Source: Brevibacterium sp. S111 (lineage in GTDB: Bacteria > Actinomycetota > Actinomycetes > Actinomycetales > Brevibacteriaceae). From it: 64,000 nt of DNA. Within the stretch, counting starts at the first letter, position 1. Each line of letters opens with the position of its first letter. Made by a program: the position numbers and the translations under genes. Location: the NCBI RefSeq assembly GCF_004745075.1, contig NZ_RHFH01000012.1, positions 62,001 to 126,000 on the forward strand, given 5' to 3'. The notes below the pieces were generated by a model. It did no database searches. It had not been told where the DNA came from and saw only the letters and a program-made list of their open reading frames with translations. Shown here piece after piece: positions 16,491-25,109 of the stretch.

Positions 16491-17188
16491 GAGGCGACTC
16501 CGTAGGTGCCCTCTTCGACGTCACGGACGATCGTGCCTTCGCGCAGTTCGATCACGCGTCTGCGCATCCGGTTGACGATCTCGCCGTCATGGGTGGCCAT
16601 GAGCACGGTCGTGCCGTTGCGGTTGATCTTCTCGAGCACGTTCATGATGTCGGCACTCGTCGTCGGGTCGAGGTTGCCGGTGGGCTCGTCGGCGAGCAGG
16701 ATTCCCGGTTTGTTGACCACGGCGCGGGCGATCGCCACACGCTGCTGCTCACCGCCGGAGAGTTCGCTGGGATACCGCTTCTCCTTGCCGGCCAGGCCCA
16801 CGGTCTCGAGCACGTCGGGCACGAGCGTCGACATGGCCGCACGGGACTTCCCGATCACTTGGAGGGCGAAGGCGACGTTGGCGAAGACGGTCTTGTTCGG
16901 CAGCAGACGGAAGTCCTGGAACACGGTTCCGATCCCCCGCCGCAGGTAGGGCACCTTCCAGCTGGGCATCTTCACAACGGATTTTCCAGCGATGTGGATG
17001 CGTCCGGTCGTGGGCACCTCTTCTCGCAGGATGAGCCGGATGACCGTCGATTTTCCCGAACCGGATGCGCCGACGAGGAACACGAACTCCCCACGGTCAG
17101 CTTCGAACGAGATCTCGTCGAGTGCCTTGCGGGAGCGTGAGTCGTAAGACTTCGAAACGGAGTCGAATCTGATCAAGTTCGTCTTCAA
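16487..17188 (-). CDS. ftsE: Cell-division ATP-binding protein FtsE
   Basis: An ABC ATPase of 233 residues with Walker [10 protein letters not shown], signature LSGGEQQRV, Walker [13 protein letters not shown] and the switch His in MATHDGEIV. The start is uncertain: TTG 17188 gives [11 protein letters not shown], while TTG 17176 gives MIRFDSV, which matches how other FtsE proteins begin. Neither has a strong ribosome-binding site, and an ATG at 17192 is out of frame. It pairs with FtsX to couple division to wall hydrolysis. It is 150 bases behind prfB on the same strand, as in most actinobacteria. Confidence 0.95.
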   Translation of the reverse strand: MKTNLIRFDSVSKSYDSRSRKALDEISFEADRGEFVFLVGASGSGKSTVIRLILREEVPTTGRIHIAGKSVVKMPSWKVPYLRRGIGTVFQDFRLLPNKTVFANVAFALQVIGKSRAAMSTLVPDVLETVGLAGKEKRYPSELSGGEQQRVAIARAVVNKPGILLADEPTGNLDPTTSADIMNVLEKINRNGTTVLMATHDGEIVNRMRRRVIELREGTIVRDVEEGTYGVAS

Positions 17189-17338
17189 TCATGTCGCGGG
17201 TGGCTCGGCCGGTTCCACTGTACGTAACAGTTCCGTGATGTTCGGGGAGGCGGCCGGGCGTGTGTTGCGATCCGAATGAAGTTCACAGTCACCGCGATGA
17301 GACGGCCGACCTCGCCGAGGAGGCTGACCGTCAGAAGG

Positions 17339-18463
17339 TCAGGCGTCGGCCTCTTCGGCCATCTCCTGTTCCTTGCGCCAGCGGATGCCGGCTTCGATGA
17401 GTCCGTCGAGGTCGCCGTCGAAGACCGCCGAGGGGTTGTTGACCTCGTACCCGGTGCGCAGATCCTTGACCATCTGGTACGGGTGCGTGACGTAGGAGCG
17501 CATCTGGTCGCCCCAGCTGGCCTTGATGTCGCCGGCGAGCTCCTTCTTCTGCGCGGCCTCTTCCTGGCGCTTGCGCTCGAGAAGACGCGACTGGAGGACG
17601 CGCATCGCGGCCTCACGGTTCTGGATCTGGGACTTCTCGTTCTGCATGCTCACGACCACACCGGTGGGAACGTGGGTGATGCGCACGGCGGAGTCCGTCG
17701 TGTTCACCGACTGACCGCCCGGGCCCGAGGACCGGTAGACGTCGATGCGCAGGTCGTTCTCGTCGATGTCGATATGGTCGGTCGACTCGATGAGCGGGAC
17801 CACTTCGACAGCGGCGAACGAGGTCTGGCGTCGGCCCTGGTTGTCGAAGGGGCTGATGCGCACGAGACGGTGGGTGCCGGCTTCGACGGACAGGGTGCCG
17901 TAGGCGTAGGGGGCGTTGATCTGGATCGTCGCCGACTTGATGCCTGCGCCCTCAGCATAGGAGGTGTCGAGTTCCTGGACGTTGTAGCCGCGGTTCTCCG
18001 CCCACCTCACGTACATCCGCGTGAGCGTCTGCGCCCAATCGGTGGCATCGTCGCCGCCGGCGCCCGAGCGCACGGTCACCACAGCGGAACGTTCGTCGTA
18101 TTCGTGGTTGAGCAGCGTCGAGATCTCGAGTTCGGCCAGCTGATCGTGGAGCTTCTTGATGTCACGGTCGGCCTCTGCAAGGGAGTCCGCGTCGCCTTCG
18201 TCCTGGGACATCTCGACGAGCAGTTCGGCGTCGTCGATGCGCTCACCGAACTTCTCGAGCTTCTCCAGGGTGCCCTGCCTGTGGGAGAGCTTGGCCGAGG
18301 TCTTCTGCGCCGAGTCCGGGTCGTCCCAGAAAGTCGGCGAAGACGCCTCCTCCGTGAGCTCAGAGACCTCGTCACGCAGATTCTCCAGGTCGGACACGTC
18401 GAGAATCGCTTTGTACGTCTGGCGGAGGTTGGCGATTTCAGAAGGGTAATCAGTGGTGGCCAT
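17339..18463 (-). CDS. prfB: Peptide chain release factor 2
   Basis: A 374-residue class I release factor. SPFD (in [15 protein letters not shown]) is the RF2 tripeptide that reads UGA and UAA. GGQ is in [17 protein letters not shown] at about residue 250 and drives peptidyl-tRNA hydrolysis. The frame is continuous: there is no programmed +1 frameshift at the N-terminus. TAGAAT lies nine bases ahead of the ATG with no Shine-Dalgarno sequence between, so the message is probably leaderless or nearly so. It heads the prfB-ftsE-ftsX block. Confidence 0.97.
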   Translation of the reverse strand: MATTDYPSEIANLRQTYKAILDVSDLENLRDEVSELTEEASSPTFWDDPDSAQKTSAKLSHRQGTLEKLEKFGERIDDAELLVEMSQDEGDADSLAEADRDIKKLHDQLAELEISTLLNHEYDERSAVVTVRSGAGGDDATDWAQTLTRMYVRWAENRGYNVQELDTSYAEGAGIKSATIQINAPYAYGTLSVEAGTHRLVRISPFDNQGRRQTSFAAVEVVPLIESTDHIDIDENDLRIDVYRSSGPGGQSVNTTDSAVRITHVPTGVVVSMQNEKSQIQNREAAMRVLQSRLLERKRQEEAAQKKELAGDIKASWGDQMRSYVTHPYQMVKDLRTGYEVNNPSAVFDGDLDGLIEAGIRWRKEQEMAEEADA

Positions 18464-18496
18464 AATGACTCGATTCTAAAGCATGCCCGTGCCTCG

Positions 18497-18654
18497 CCCT
18501 CAATCGAGGGATGCGCGCCGAGGTGGGGCCACCTCGGCGCGCATCCGACGAATCCCCCGGCTCACCGGGGATGAGCCCGCCCGCGCGGGGACGGGCCCGA
18601 CCCGGGCAGAACACCTGCCCGAGACAGGCCGGACACCGGCCCGCCTCAGGCGGG
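18497..18654 (-). terminator. Hairpin array behind hmp, including a perfect 18-bp terminator stem
   Basis: The hmp stop codon TGA (18648-18646) is the loop of a CCCGCC/GGCGGG hairpin (18640-18654). It is followed by GGCCGG-aca-CCGGCC (18627-18641), GGGCA/TGCCC (18604-18620), GCCCG/CGGGC (18595-18607), CCCG-CG-CGGG (18580-18589) and CCCCGG-CTCA-CCGGGG (18555-18570). The array ends with a perfect 18-base stem GGATGCGCGCCGAGGTGG (18509-18526) closing on a two-base loop (18527-18528). The last is the probable terminator, and a small CCCTC/GAGGG stem overlaps it. Confidence 0.75.
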
Positions 18655-19872
18655 AACGAGTTCGGGAACCGTGGCCCAGGTGTCGGGGCCGAAGACCTCG
18701 AAGTGGATGTTGTCCTCGGGCACGTCGAGGTCGTCGAGTCCGCGGCGCACAGCGCGCATGAACGGGGGCGGGCCGCACAGGTAGACCTGTGCGTCGGCGG
18801 GCACGCTCACCTCGGTGAGGTCGATGAACCCTTCGTGGACGGTTTCGGTCGTCGTCCGGGCACCCAGCTGTTCGTACCAGTGATGCATCCGGGCCCCGGG
18901 CAGCTGACCGACCAGCTGCGCCATCTCCTGCCGGTGGGCGTGAGTGGCCATGGACTGGTCGGCGTGGAGGACCGTGACCTCACGCTGGGACTCCTTGGAC
19001 ACGAGGTCGTTGAGGGCACCGAGGATCGGGGTGCAGCCGATGCCGGCGGAGACGAGCAGCAGCGGGGCCTCGGCCTCTTCGACGACGAGGTCGCCGTACG
19101 GCAGGGAGCAGCGCAGCCCGTCGCCTTCGAAGACGTTGCCGTGGATGAAGTTCGAGACCTCGCCTGCGGGGATGCCGGCCTCGGTGCGGCCGGGTTCGGC
19201 CTTGATCGTCACGGTCCAGGACACCCGCGAGGTCGCCCGGGTGAGGCTGTACTGCCGGATCTGGCGGGCGCCGTCGGGCAGCTGCACCTGGACGGAGATG
19301 TATTGTCCGGGACGGGCCTGCGGCAGGACCTCCCCATCGGGGCGGGCGAGGACGAGGCTGACGGTCTGCGGGGACTCCTGGCGACGGCGGACGACGACGA
19401 GTTCGGACCAGACTTCGCCCGGGTCCACCTCGTGCCGGGCGTAGAGATCGCGCTCGGCGGCGATGAGAGTGTTCGCCATGTCCCAGTAGACCTCGGTCCA
19501 GGCGTCGACGACCTCGGGGGTGGCCGCCTCGCCGAGGACCTCACCGATGGCGGCGAAGAGGTGCTCGTAGACGATCGGGTACTGGTCTTCGGTGATACCC
19601 AGGGAGGCGTGTTTGTTCGCGATCCGGCTCATCATCGCATCGATGTTCGGGGCATCCTCGGACACGAGCAGACTGGCATAGGCCGCGATCGCCCCTGCCA
19701 GGGCCTTCTGCTGCTCACCCTGGGCCTGGTTGCCGCGGTTGAACAGGTCGCGCAGCAGGTCAGGACGGGCGGTGAACATCCGGTCGTAGAAGATCGGGGT
19801 GATGTCACCGATCGCGGATCCGATGACGGGCAGGGTGTCCCTGACGATGGCGAGAGCGGGTTGGGAGATCAC
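18646..19872 (-). CDS. hmp: Flavohemoglobin, nitric oxide dioxygenase
   Basis: A 408-residue flavohemoglobin. The globin domain (1-140) has Tyr29 (PIFYDRMF), Gln49 (FNRGNQ) and proximal His88 (NKHASLG). The FAD domain has RQYSLTRA. The NAD(P)H domain has SAGIGCTPILGAL and CGPPPFMRA, ending EVFGPD. It converts NO and O2 to nitrate in the cytosol. The start is GTG 19872, with AAGGAG five bases ahead. A three-half-site inverted repeat lies about 100 bases upstream. The gene follows the nitrite reductase operon on the same strand but has its own control region, consistent with protection against NO made by NirK. Confidence 0.96.
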   Translation of the reverse strand: MISQPALAIVRDTLPVIGSAIGDITPIFYDRMFTARPDLLRDLFNRGNQAQGEQQKALAGAIAAYASLLVSEDAPNIDAMMSRIANKHASLGITEDQYPIVYEHLFAAIGEVLGEAATPEVVDAWTEVYWDMANTLIAAERDLYARHEVDPGEVWSELVVVRRRQESPQTVSLVLARPDGEVLPQARPGQYISVQVQLPDGARQIRQYSLTRATSRVSWTVTIKAEPGRTEAGIPAGEVSNFIHGNVFEGDGLRCSLPYGDLVVEEAEAPLLLVSAGIGCTPILGALNDLVSKESQREVTVLHADQSMATHAHRQEMAQLVGQLPGARMHHWYEQLGARTTTETVHEGFIDLTEVSVPADAQVYLCGPPPFMRAVRRGLDDLDVPEDNIHFEVFGPDTWATVPELVPA

Positions 19873-19964
19873 TTCAGCTCCTTTTGCGGCGCCCGTGCGC
19901 CGCGCAGCGGGAACGGCCTTTCCAGGTCGCTGTTCTTCTTGCAGTTTCGACCGTACTTCCGCGC

Positions 19965-19991
19965 GTAGAATGTTTTCTACACGCTGTAGAA
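19965..19991. promoter_or_regulatory. Three-half-site operator upstream of hmp
   Basis: Three copies of one half-site alternate in direction: GTAGAA (19965-19970), TTCTACA (19975-19981) and TGTAGAA (19985-19991), with spacers of four (TGTT) and three (CGC) bases. Adjacent pairs form a 6-4-6 and a 7-3-7 perfect inverted repeat. Its position before hmp and behind nirK makes it a good NO-responsive operator candidate. The sequence does not obviously match an NsrR or FNR site that I can recall. Confidence 0.6.
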
Positions 19992-20038
19992 TGTGAGATT
20001 TTTCGTACCGCCCTCGCAGTCACAGCGGGGCGATCGCC

Positions 20039-22792
20039 TCAATCCGTGACGTCGACGATCCCGTGGGCACCGCGTTCGGCATCGACCATCACGTGGGAGA
20101 CGAAGGGATAGTGCCCCGCCTCGGCGAATTCGAGTTCGACGAACCCGCCCTGCGAGGCGGCCAGGTCGAGCGTCTGACTCGCCCCCTGCTCCTCGTTGTC
20201 GGGTTTGAGTCGGTAGGCGCCTTCCTTGAACACGGTGTCGAACTGTCCGCCGATGATGTGGAAGGCGCTCGGCCGGTTGGGGCCGGCGTCGACGACCCAG
20301 ATGCGTACCCGTTCGCCGACCTTCGCCTTGAGCTGATCGTGATCGTACTGATTGGCGAAGCCGTTGAAGACCACGGCATCGGGTTCCTCGCGGGCGGCCT
20401 TGTCGGAGTCGACGATTCCGCCCTGGGGTCCGAGATAGAGCTCGGATTGGACCATGAAGTATTCGCGGTCGACCTCCGGCAGCTTCGGCGGATCGATGAT
20501 CACTGCGCCGAACATGCCGTTGGCGATGTGGTCGGTCATCGGCATCGTCGCGCAGTGGTACATCCAGGCACCCGAGTGCGTGGCCGTGAAGGTGTAGGTC
20601 AGCGATTCGCCGGGGGCGATCGTGCGCATCGGCTGGTCGGGGGCGAGCTCGCCGGCGTGGAAGTCGATCGAGTGGCCCATGGAACCGTCGTTGACCAGGG
20701 TGATCTCGAACCGGTCGCCGACCTTCCCGCGCAGGGTGGGACCGGGCATGGTGCCGTTGAACAGCCACAGCTTCTGCTTGACCCCGACGGCGACCTCGCG
20801 TTCTTCCTCGGTGACGGTGAAGGTCTTCCTGATCGTCTTCGGCTCCTCCGACTCATCGGGCTGCGGCAGCCGCGCGTCGCGGGCAGAGAAGTCCGCTCCG
20901 GGTTCGGCCATGAAGTCGAGGTCTCCGGCCGCGGATTCCTCACTGCCGGAGGTTCCGTTGCCGCTGCCGTGCTCCATGCCGCCGTGATCCATGCCGGCCA
21001 TGCCGTCCGTGTCGGAATCCCCGGAGTCGCCGGAGTCGTCATGGCCCGCTGCCGTATTCTCACCGGCACCGCCGATCGCGTTGACGGCGAAGACCATTCC
21101 CATCTGCCGGTGCCCGGCGATCGAGCACCAGCCCTCGAGATCTTCGCCGACGATGCCGACGTCGACGGTGGCGGATTCGCCGGGGCTCAGTCGTCCGCTG
21201 TCGACGCCGTTGTCGAGCACGAGATCGTGGACGTCCTGGTCATCGGTGTTCTTCAGCTCGATGACGAGCCGGTTGCCGGCGGGCACGTCGACGCTGTCGG
21301 GACTGAAGCGCATGTCCTTCGCCTCAACGCGCACCGTTGTGGTCTCCCCCGTCGGTGTCACTCCCGCCGAGGCGGCTCGCGCGGTGACCGCGGTCGTGGC
21401 GTTCGGGTCGAGGGCCACTCCCCCGGCCACGGCGACGAGCACGAGCGCCATGCCCGCAGCCGCCGATGCCAGTGCACGCCGGTCGTCGAGTTTGGATGCG
21501 GCGGCTCGCTGCTCCTTCGTCGGACGTTTCGTCCGGTGGATGTCCGGGTTCGCTTTGGCCTTGCGGGAGGCGCGGAGGCCGCGGAAGAGGAAGGGCAGGA
21601 ACAGTGCCAGCCCCAGCGCCACGAGCCCTGAGCACAGGACGCGCACCCAGCTGGGCACGGGCAGCAGACAGATCGCCAGACCGAGATTGATGATCGTGAT
21701 GCGGAAGGCCGCGAGGCGGTTGAATTCCCGGTTCGCGGCGCGCACGGCCGTCGGCCCTCCGCCGAGGACGACGGGCAGGAGATAGGACAGGGCACCGAAG
21801 AGGACCTGTGCGGCGAAGCCTGCCGCCAGTGCGGGGGCCAGCCAGGTGAACCCGTGGGTGGCCGAAGTCCAATCCGCGGAGGTGAAGAACACCCAGGCCG
21901 TGGCGAGGAGGCAGATGACCAGCCAGACCATTGCGGCTGCGGCCGAATAGGTCGGGTACTCCCGTGGCGGTTTGGCCGCTGCGGAGAGCACGAAGGGCCG
22001 GGCGATGAGTCCGATGCCGGCCAGGTAGGCGAGCAGCCCGATGCCGGCCGCCCAGGGGGCCGAGAACAGGGTCGCGGCCAGAGCGATGACCAGGCCGGTG
22101 AGCAGGAGCGGGAGAGCGCGACGGGCGGCCACCTCGGCGCCGGGGACGATCTTCGTCCGCAGCATCGTCGGCCACAGGGTCATGAGGGTGCCGATGACGG
22201 TCAGGCCGATCCAGCCGAGCAGGTTGAGCAGCGCATGGGCGGCCAGCAGCCGCGAGTGCCAGGGGTCGGCGAGGTCATCGGCGAGGATAACGCCGAAGGT
22301 CACGCCGACCGGCAGGATCGCGGCCGCGGCGACGTAGTAGTGGAGAGTTCCGGCGAAGCGGGAGGCCAGCGCGTGGCGGGCCCCGTTCCACAGCGAGGCC
22401 CCGTGCCAGACGACAGCGGCGACGACAGCCGCGGCACCGAGGATGACGAGTGCCCAGATGCCGGCCATCATGCCGATGATGACGACGAGGGTGCCGATGT
22501 TTAGCAGCCCGAGGCGCAGGCTCTGGCTGCGGCGGCTGGCCGCGGTCGAGGGGGTGTGCAACAGCGCCTGGGCGAAATGCTGGGACCAGACGAGGATCGA
22601 GTGGCTGACCGCGCCGAGGAGGAGGAGGTGGATCATCAGCCAGCGGGCCACCGGCAGGCCCGGATGGGCGGCGATGATGACGAGGAGGAAGACGAGCCAG
22701 ATGACGACGGGGATGTCGCGGATGAGCCAGCGTCCGCGCCCGATGCCGAGGTCGTCGTCACGCTCGCGCGGTGAGGACAGCTGCGGGCTCAT
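20039..22792 (-). CDS. nirK: Membrane-anchored three-module copper nitrite reductase (NirK fusion)
   Basis: A 917-residue protein. Residues 1-410 form about a dozen membrane helices; another helix follows at about 438-458. Residues 475-565 are a cupredoxin with all type 1 copper ligands visible (His in QDVHDLVL; Cys, His and Met in WCSIAGHRQMGM). Residues 640-917 are a two-domain copper nitrite reductase: type 2 site His and the catalytic Asp in GHSIDFHAGE, His-Cys in MYHCATMPMTDHIANGM, and the C-terminal His in AFHIIGGQ. The product reduces nitrite to NO, with electrons probably delivered by its own cupredoxin. Its ATG overlaps the NnrS-like stop (ATGA). A Met/His/Asp-rich linker (DGMAGMDHGGMEHG) may carry copper. 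Confidence 0.9.
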   Translation of the reverse strand: MSPQLSSPRERDDDLGIGRGRWLIRDIPVVIWLVFLLVIIAAHPGLPVARWLMIHLLLLGAVSHSILVWSQHFAQALLHTPSTAASRRSQSLRLGLLNIGTLVVIIGMMAGIWALVILGAAAVVAAVVWHGASLWNGARHALASRFAGTLHYYVAAAAILPVGVTFGVILADDLADPWHSRLLAAHALLNLLGWIGLTVIGTLMTLWPTMLRTKIVPGAEVAARRALPLLLTGLVIALAATLFSAPWAAGIGLLAYLAGIGLIARPFVLSAAAKPPREYPTYSAAAAMVWLVICLLATAWVFFTSADWTSATHGFTWLAPALAAGFAAQVLFGALSYLLPVVLGGGPTAVRAANREFNRLAAFRITIINLGLAICLLPVPSWVRVLCSGLVALGLALFLPFLFRGLRASRKAKANPDIHRTKRPTKEQRAAASKLDDRRALASAAAGMALVLVAVAGGVALDPNATTAVTARAASAGVTPTGETTTVRVEAKDMRFSPDSVDVPAGNRLVIELKNTDDQDVHDLVLDNGVDSGRLSPGESATVDVGIVGEDLEGWCSIAGHRQMGMVFAVNAIGGAGENTAAGHDDSGDSGDSDTDGMAGMDHGGMEHGSGNGTSGSEESAAGDLDFMAEPGADFSARDARLPQPDESEEPKTIRKTFTVTEEEREVAVGVKQKLWLFNGTMPGPTLRGKVGDRFEITLVNDGSMGHSIDFHAGELAPDQPMRTIAPGESLTYTFTATHSGAWMYHCATMPMTDHIANGMFGAVIIDPPKLPEVDREYFMVQSELYLGPQGGIVDSDKAAREEPDAVVFNGFANQYDHDQLKAKVGERVRIWVVDAGPNRPSAFHIIGGQFDTVFKEGAYRLKPDNEEQGASQTLDLAASQGGFVELEFAEAGHYPFVSHVMVDAERGAHGIVDVTD

Positions 22793-23889
22793 CGGGTGGG
22801 CTCCGATCTGCGAGCGACCGAACCGGTACGCTTCTTCGTCGCCGTGATCGCCGAGGAGGCCGCGACGATGGCGAATCCGAGGACTGCGAGCACGTTGAGC
22901 ACTCCGCCCAGCTGTGTGGCCCAGCCGAGGTCGAGTCCGTCACCGATGCCGATGCGCAGGATGAGGCTGATGTGCAGCAGCCCGGCCGGGATCCAGAAGC
23001 CCGGGTGGTAGGGCAGACGGATGCGCAGCACCGCGGGCAGGATCACCGAGGCATGGGCCATGATCATCGACAGCGCGAAGCCGAGGAAGACCGCGTGCAC
23101 GAGGGCGTCGAATCCACGTCCCGAGGTGATCGGGCCGCCGAGTGTCCAGATCAGTCCGGCCACGGCCAACCATACGTACCCGGCGAGCAGGCAGGCACCG
23201 ATGAAGCCGGTCTGCCCCGGGCCGCGCACGGTCTTGCGGGCGACGTCATTGCCCACCAGCCAGGCGACGAGGCTGAGCAGGCTGATGCCCAGCACCGGTC
23301 CTCCGACGGCCGGCCACAGCAGAGAGGCGAGAAGGGCGAGGACGAAGACGGAGACGAGGAGTCGGAAGATGCGGGTGGCCGGTGCGCTGATGCTCACCCG
23401 AGCGAGCTCGAGTCGTTCGGCGCTGATCGTGAGCACGACAAAGCCGGTCAGCCAGCCGATGAGGCCGGAGACAGGGGCTCCCCCGATCCACATCAGACCG
23501 GCTCCGGCCAGCAGCGCTGCCCCGATGGCCTGGACGAGGATGGCATCGTCGAGGTTGCGTCTGAACAGAGGGATGTAGAGGACGGTGAGGGCAAGGCTGC
23601 CGGCCAGCAGGGCCAGCTGCCCGACGATGAGCGGAGCCGGTGTGAGCACGGCGATGGCGCCGAGCCCGAGCAGGCCGGGAGCGAGGAAACCTACCGGGCG
23701 GGCCAAAGCCACGGCTCGCTCCAGAGCGATGACCGTGCCGAGGAAGCCGAAGACCATGAGGATGCCGTGGAGTTCGGGCAGATCGTCACCGGCGACCGGG
23801 GCCCAGACGCCGAGCAGCATGAGTGCCGCATCGAGGCCGGCCAGCAGGGCCAGTCCGGCGGGGAGGAGGAAGGCGAGGCGGCGGATCAC
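22789..23889 (-). CDS. NnrS-like polytopic membrane protein
   Basis: A 366-residue, very hydrophobic protein with about 11-12 membrane helices and several His residues at membrane edges (LPELHGILM, ALVHAVFLG, IMAHASVIL, RLPYHPGFW, LLHISLIL). This is the look of NnrS and related haem-copper membrane proteins found with denitrification genes. Its start overlaps the regulator stop (ATGA at 23889-23886) and its stop overlaps the nirK start, so it is translated between them. A role in relieving nitrosative stress or in metal/haem handling for NirK is inferred from context. The exact family needs a profile search. Confidence 0.75.
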   Translation of the reverse strand: MIRRLAFLLPAGLALLAGLDAALMLLGVWAPVAGDDLPELHGILMVFGFLGTVIALERAVALARPVGFLAPGLLGLGAIAVLTPAPLIVGQLALLAGSLALTVLYIPLFRRNLDDAILVQAIGAALLAGAGLMWIGGAPVSGLIGWLTGFVVLTISAERLELARVSISAPATRIFRLLVSVFVLALLASLLWPAVGGPVLGISLLSLVAWLVGNDVARKTVRGPGQTGFIGACLLAGYVWLAVAGLIWTLGGPITSGRGFDALVHAVFLGFALSMIMAHASVILPAVLRIRLPYHPGFWIPAGLLHISLILRIGIGDGLDLGWATQLGGVLNVLAVLGFAIVAASSAITATKKRTGSVARRSEPTR

Positions 23890-24731
23890 TTCAGCGGCTT
23901 TCGGGTCGCGGCGGGACCGGCAGACTCACCGGATGCCGGCGCGGTCTGCGGATCGGCGGCGGGCGCGGTTGGAGAATCGGCGACCGTGTCGTCGTGCAGG
24001 TGCAGGCGGCAGGCCCCGGGTTCGGAGAAGGGCTCGAGTTCGCTGTCGGCACCGGGCCCGCCGAAGGACTCGAGACTGCCCCGGACGAGGCCGAGGTGGA
24101 CGCCGCAGACGATGTCCGGGTATTCGTGAGCGGCTTCGAGCAGGGGACAGCGGGTGAGACGGAAGCTGCGTCGGCCGGCGTCCGTCGCTTCCGCTGGAAC
24201 GGGTTCAGGCGCGAAGCCGAGACTGTCGAGCAGGGCGAGAGTCTCGTCGGTCGCTGTCGATTCGGCGGGGGCGGCCTCCTCGGCGTCGACCCGCATTTCG
24301 GCGACGCCTCGAGCGAGGTCGCGGCCCCAGTCGATTCCGGCCGCGATCCCGTCTGCTCGCGGGTTCGGGCTCGTGCGATCGATCTGCGCGGCCAGCACCG
24401 AGGCGAGACCGAGGTATTCCGATGCTCCCTTCCGCGGTGACCCGATCGCTCGATACAGCCAGGCCGGTCGGCCGCGGCCCGAGGAGGCGGCCTTGGACTT
24501 CGTGGCCGCACCGGCCTCGACGAGTTGGTCGAGGTGTTCGCGCACGGTGTTCTGATGCAGTCCGGTCATTGCGGCCAGCGCCGAGATCGTCACGGCCCCG
24601 GCCTGTGCCGCGAGGTGCTCGTGGACGAAGGCAACGGCCGGCGTCAGGCCCGTCTGCGGGACCGCCGGCTCCGGTCCGAGAGCCGCGGAGTCGCTGTCTG
24701 AGCGGTCACGTCTGTTTTTCACGATTTCCAT
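23886..24731 (-). CDS. Winged-helix regulator with C-terminal cysteine cluster (SufR-like, probable Fe-S or NO sensor)
   Basis: A 281-residue regulator. An ArsR/DeoR-like winged helix lies at about residues 46-95 (SALAAMTGLHQNTVREHLDQL, then the wing SSGRGRPAWLY). The C-terminal domain carries Cys195 (LTRCPLLEA), Cys209 (DIVCGVHLG) and Cys241 (EPGACRLHLHD). Spaced cysteines after a winged helix are typical of SufR-type iron-sulfur regulators, a class that can respond to NO. It is the first gene of the nnrS-nirK operon. ATG 24731 is preceded by a TACCAT hexamer at eight bases and is flanked by an inverted repeat. A longer upstream frame exists but runs through that promoter. Confidence 0.8.
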   Translation of the reverse strand: MEIVKNRRDRSDSDSAALGPEPAVPQTGLTPAVAFVHEHLAAQAGAVTISALAAMTGLHQNTVREHLDQLVEAGAATKSKAASSGRGRPAWLYRAIGSPRKGASEYLGLASVLAAQIDRTSPNPRADGIAAGIDWGRDLARGVAEMRVDAEEAAPAESTATDETLALLDSLGFAPEPVPAEATDAGRRSFRLTRCPLLEAAHEYPDIVCGVHLGLVRGSLESFGGPGADSELEPFSEPGACRLHLHDDTVADSPTAPAADPQTAPASGESAGPAATRKPLK

Positions 24732-24745
24732 TGTAATAAATGGTA
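24728..24745 (-). promoter_or_regulatory. Start-site inverted repeat and -10 of the nirK operon
   Basis: CCATT (24728-24732) and AATGG (24739-24743) form a 5-6-5 inverted repeat covering the start codon of the regulator and the -10-like TACCAT (24745-24740). An AT-rich patch in GC-rich DNA at an autoregulated gene start is a plausible operator for the operon's own regulator. Confidence 0.4.
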
Positions 24746-24811
24746 CCCGTCCGTGGATACGCCGCCCGGGCCCGCCTCGGCGAGTGAACGCGGAACTTCC
24801 CGCATGGGCCC

Positions 24812-24942
24812 AAAAGCGCCGCCGGCGGGAGATCCTATTCATCCCGCCGGCGGCGCGGCTCAGGTGGAGTCAGCACGTCGGCTCAGACGGCGTCGCGCTT
24901 GCGGCAGGAGTGAAGTCCACCATCGGTCGCGAGCTGCCGGTG
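24812..24942 (-). ncRNA. Putative small RNA or short mRNA with own promoter and terminator
   Basis: A perfect -10 TATGAT (24953-24948, minus strand) predicts a start near 24942. About 85 bases downstream a perfect 15-base stem with an 11-base loop (24856-24816) is followed by TTTT (24815-24812), one of the few classical rho-independent terminators in this window. The transcript would be about 130 bases. It matches no RNA family I recognise. It contains a 17-codon frame (ATG 24923 to TGA 24870, MVDFTPAASATPSEPTC) with no ribosome-binding site. The unit lies between the divergent nirK operon and the pilus operon. Confidence 0.55.
24816..24856 (-). terminator. Rho-independent terminator, 15-bp stem with T-tract
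   Basis: The stem arms are 24816-24830 and 24842-24856 and pair perfectly, with loop 24831-24841. On the minus strand TTTTG follows. It is not behind any recognised protein gene on that strand, which is what draws attention to the short transcript ahead of it. The rest of the 24732-25109 gap holds a low-GC stretch (24960-25085) with no frame I trust. Confidence 0.8.
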
Positions 24943-25109
24943 GTTGGATCATACCCGAAATGACACGCCTGAAACTACAGAGTCAGCATTTGAATGCCCT
25001 CGATCGCGTTATCCACAGATTGCAGAAATCACTGGATTCTTCATTCGACTACAGCTAGGTTAAAAAGCAAATCTCGCTGTCATTCGAATGATCAGGGCAA
25101 GGGTTCAGA

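Noticed and set aside
17339..18463. Programmed frameshift in prfB
   Set aside because: The frame is uninterrupted from start to stop, with no internal TGA or slippery site near codon 25.
22771..24129. A 452-codon plus-strand frame opposite the NnrS-like gene
   Set aside because: The predicted product is almost entirely Asp, Glu, Gly, Gln and Arg, the usual reflection of hydrophobic membrane codons on the other strand.
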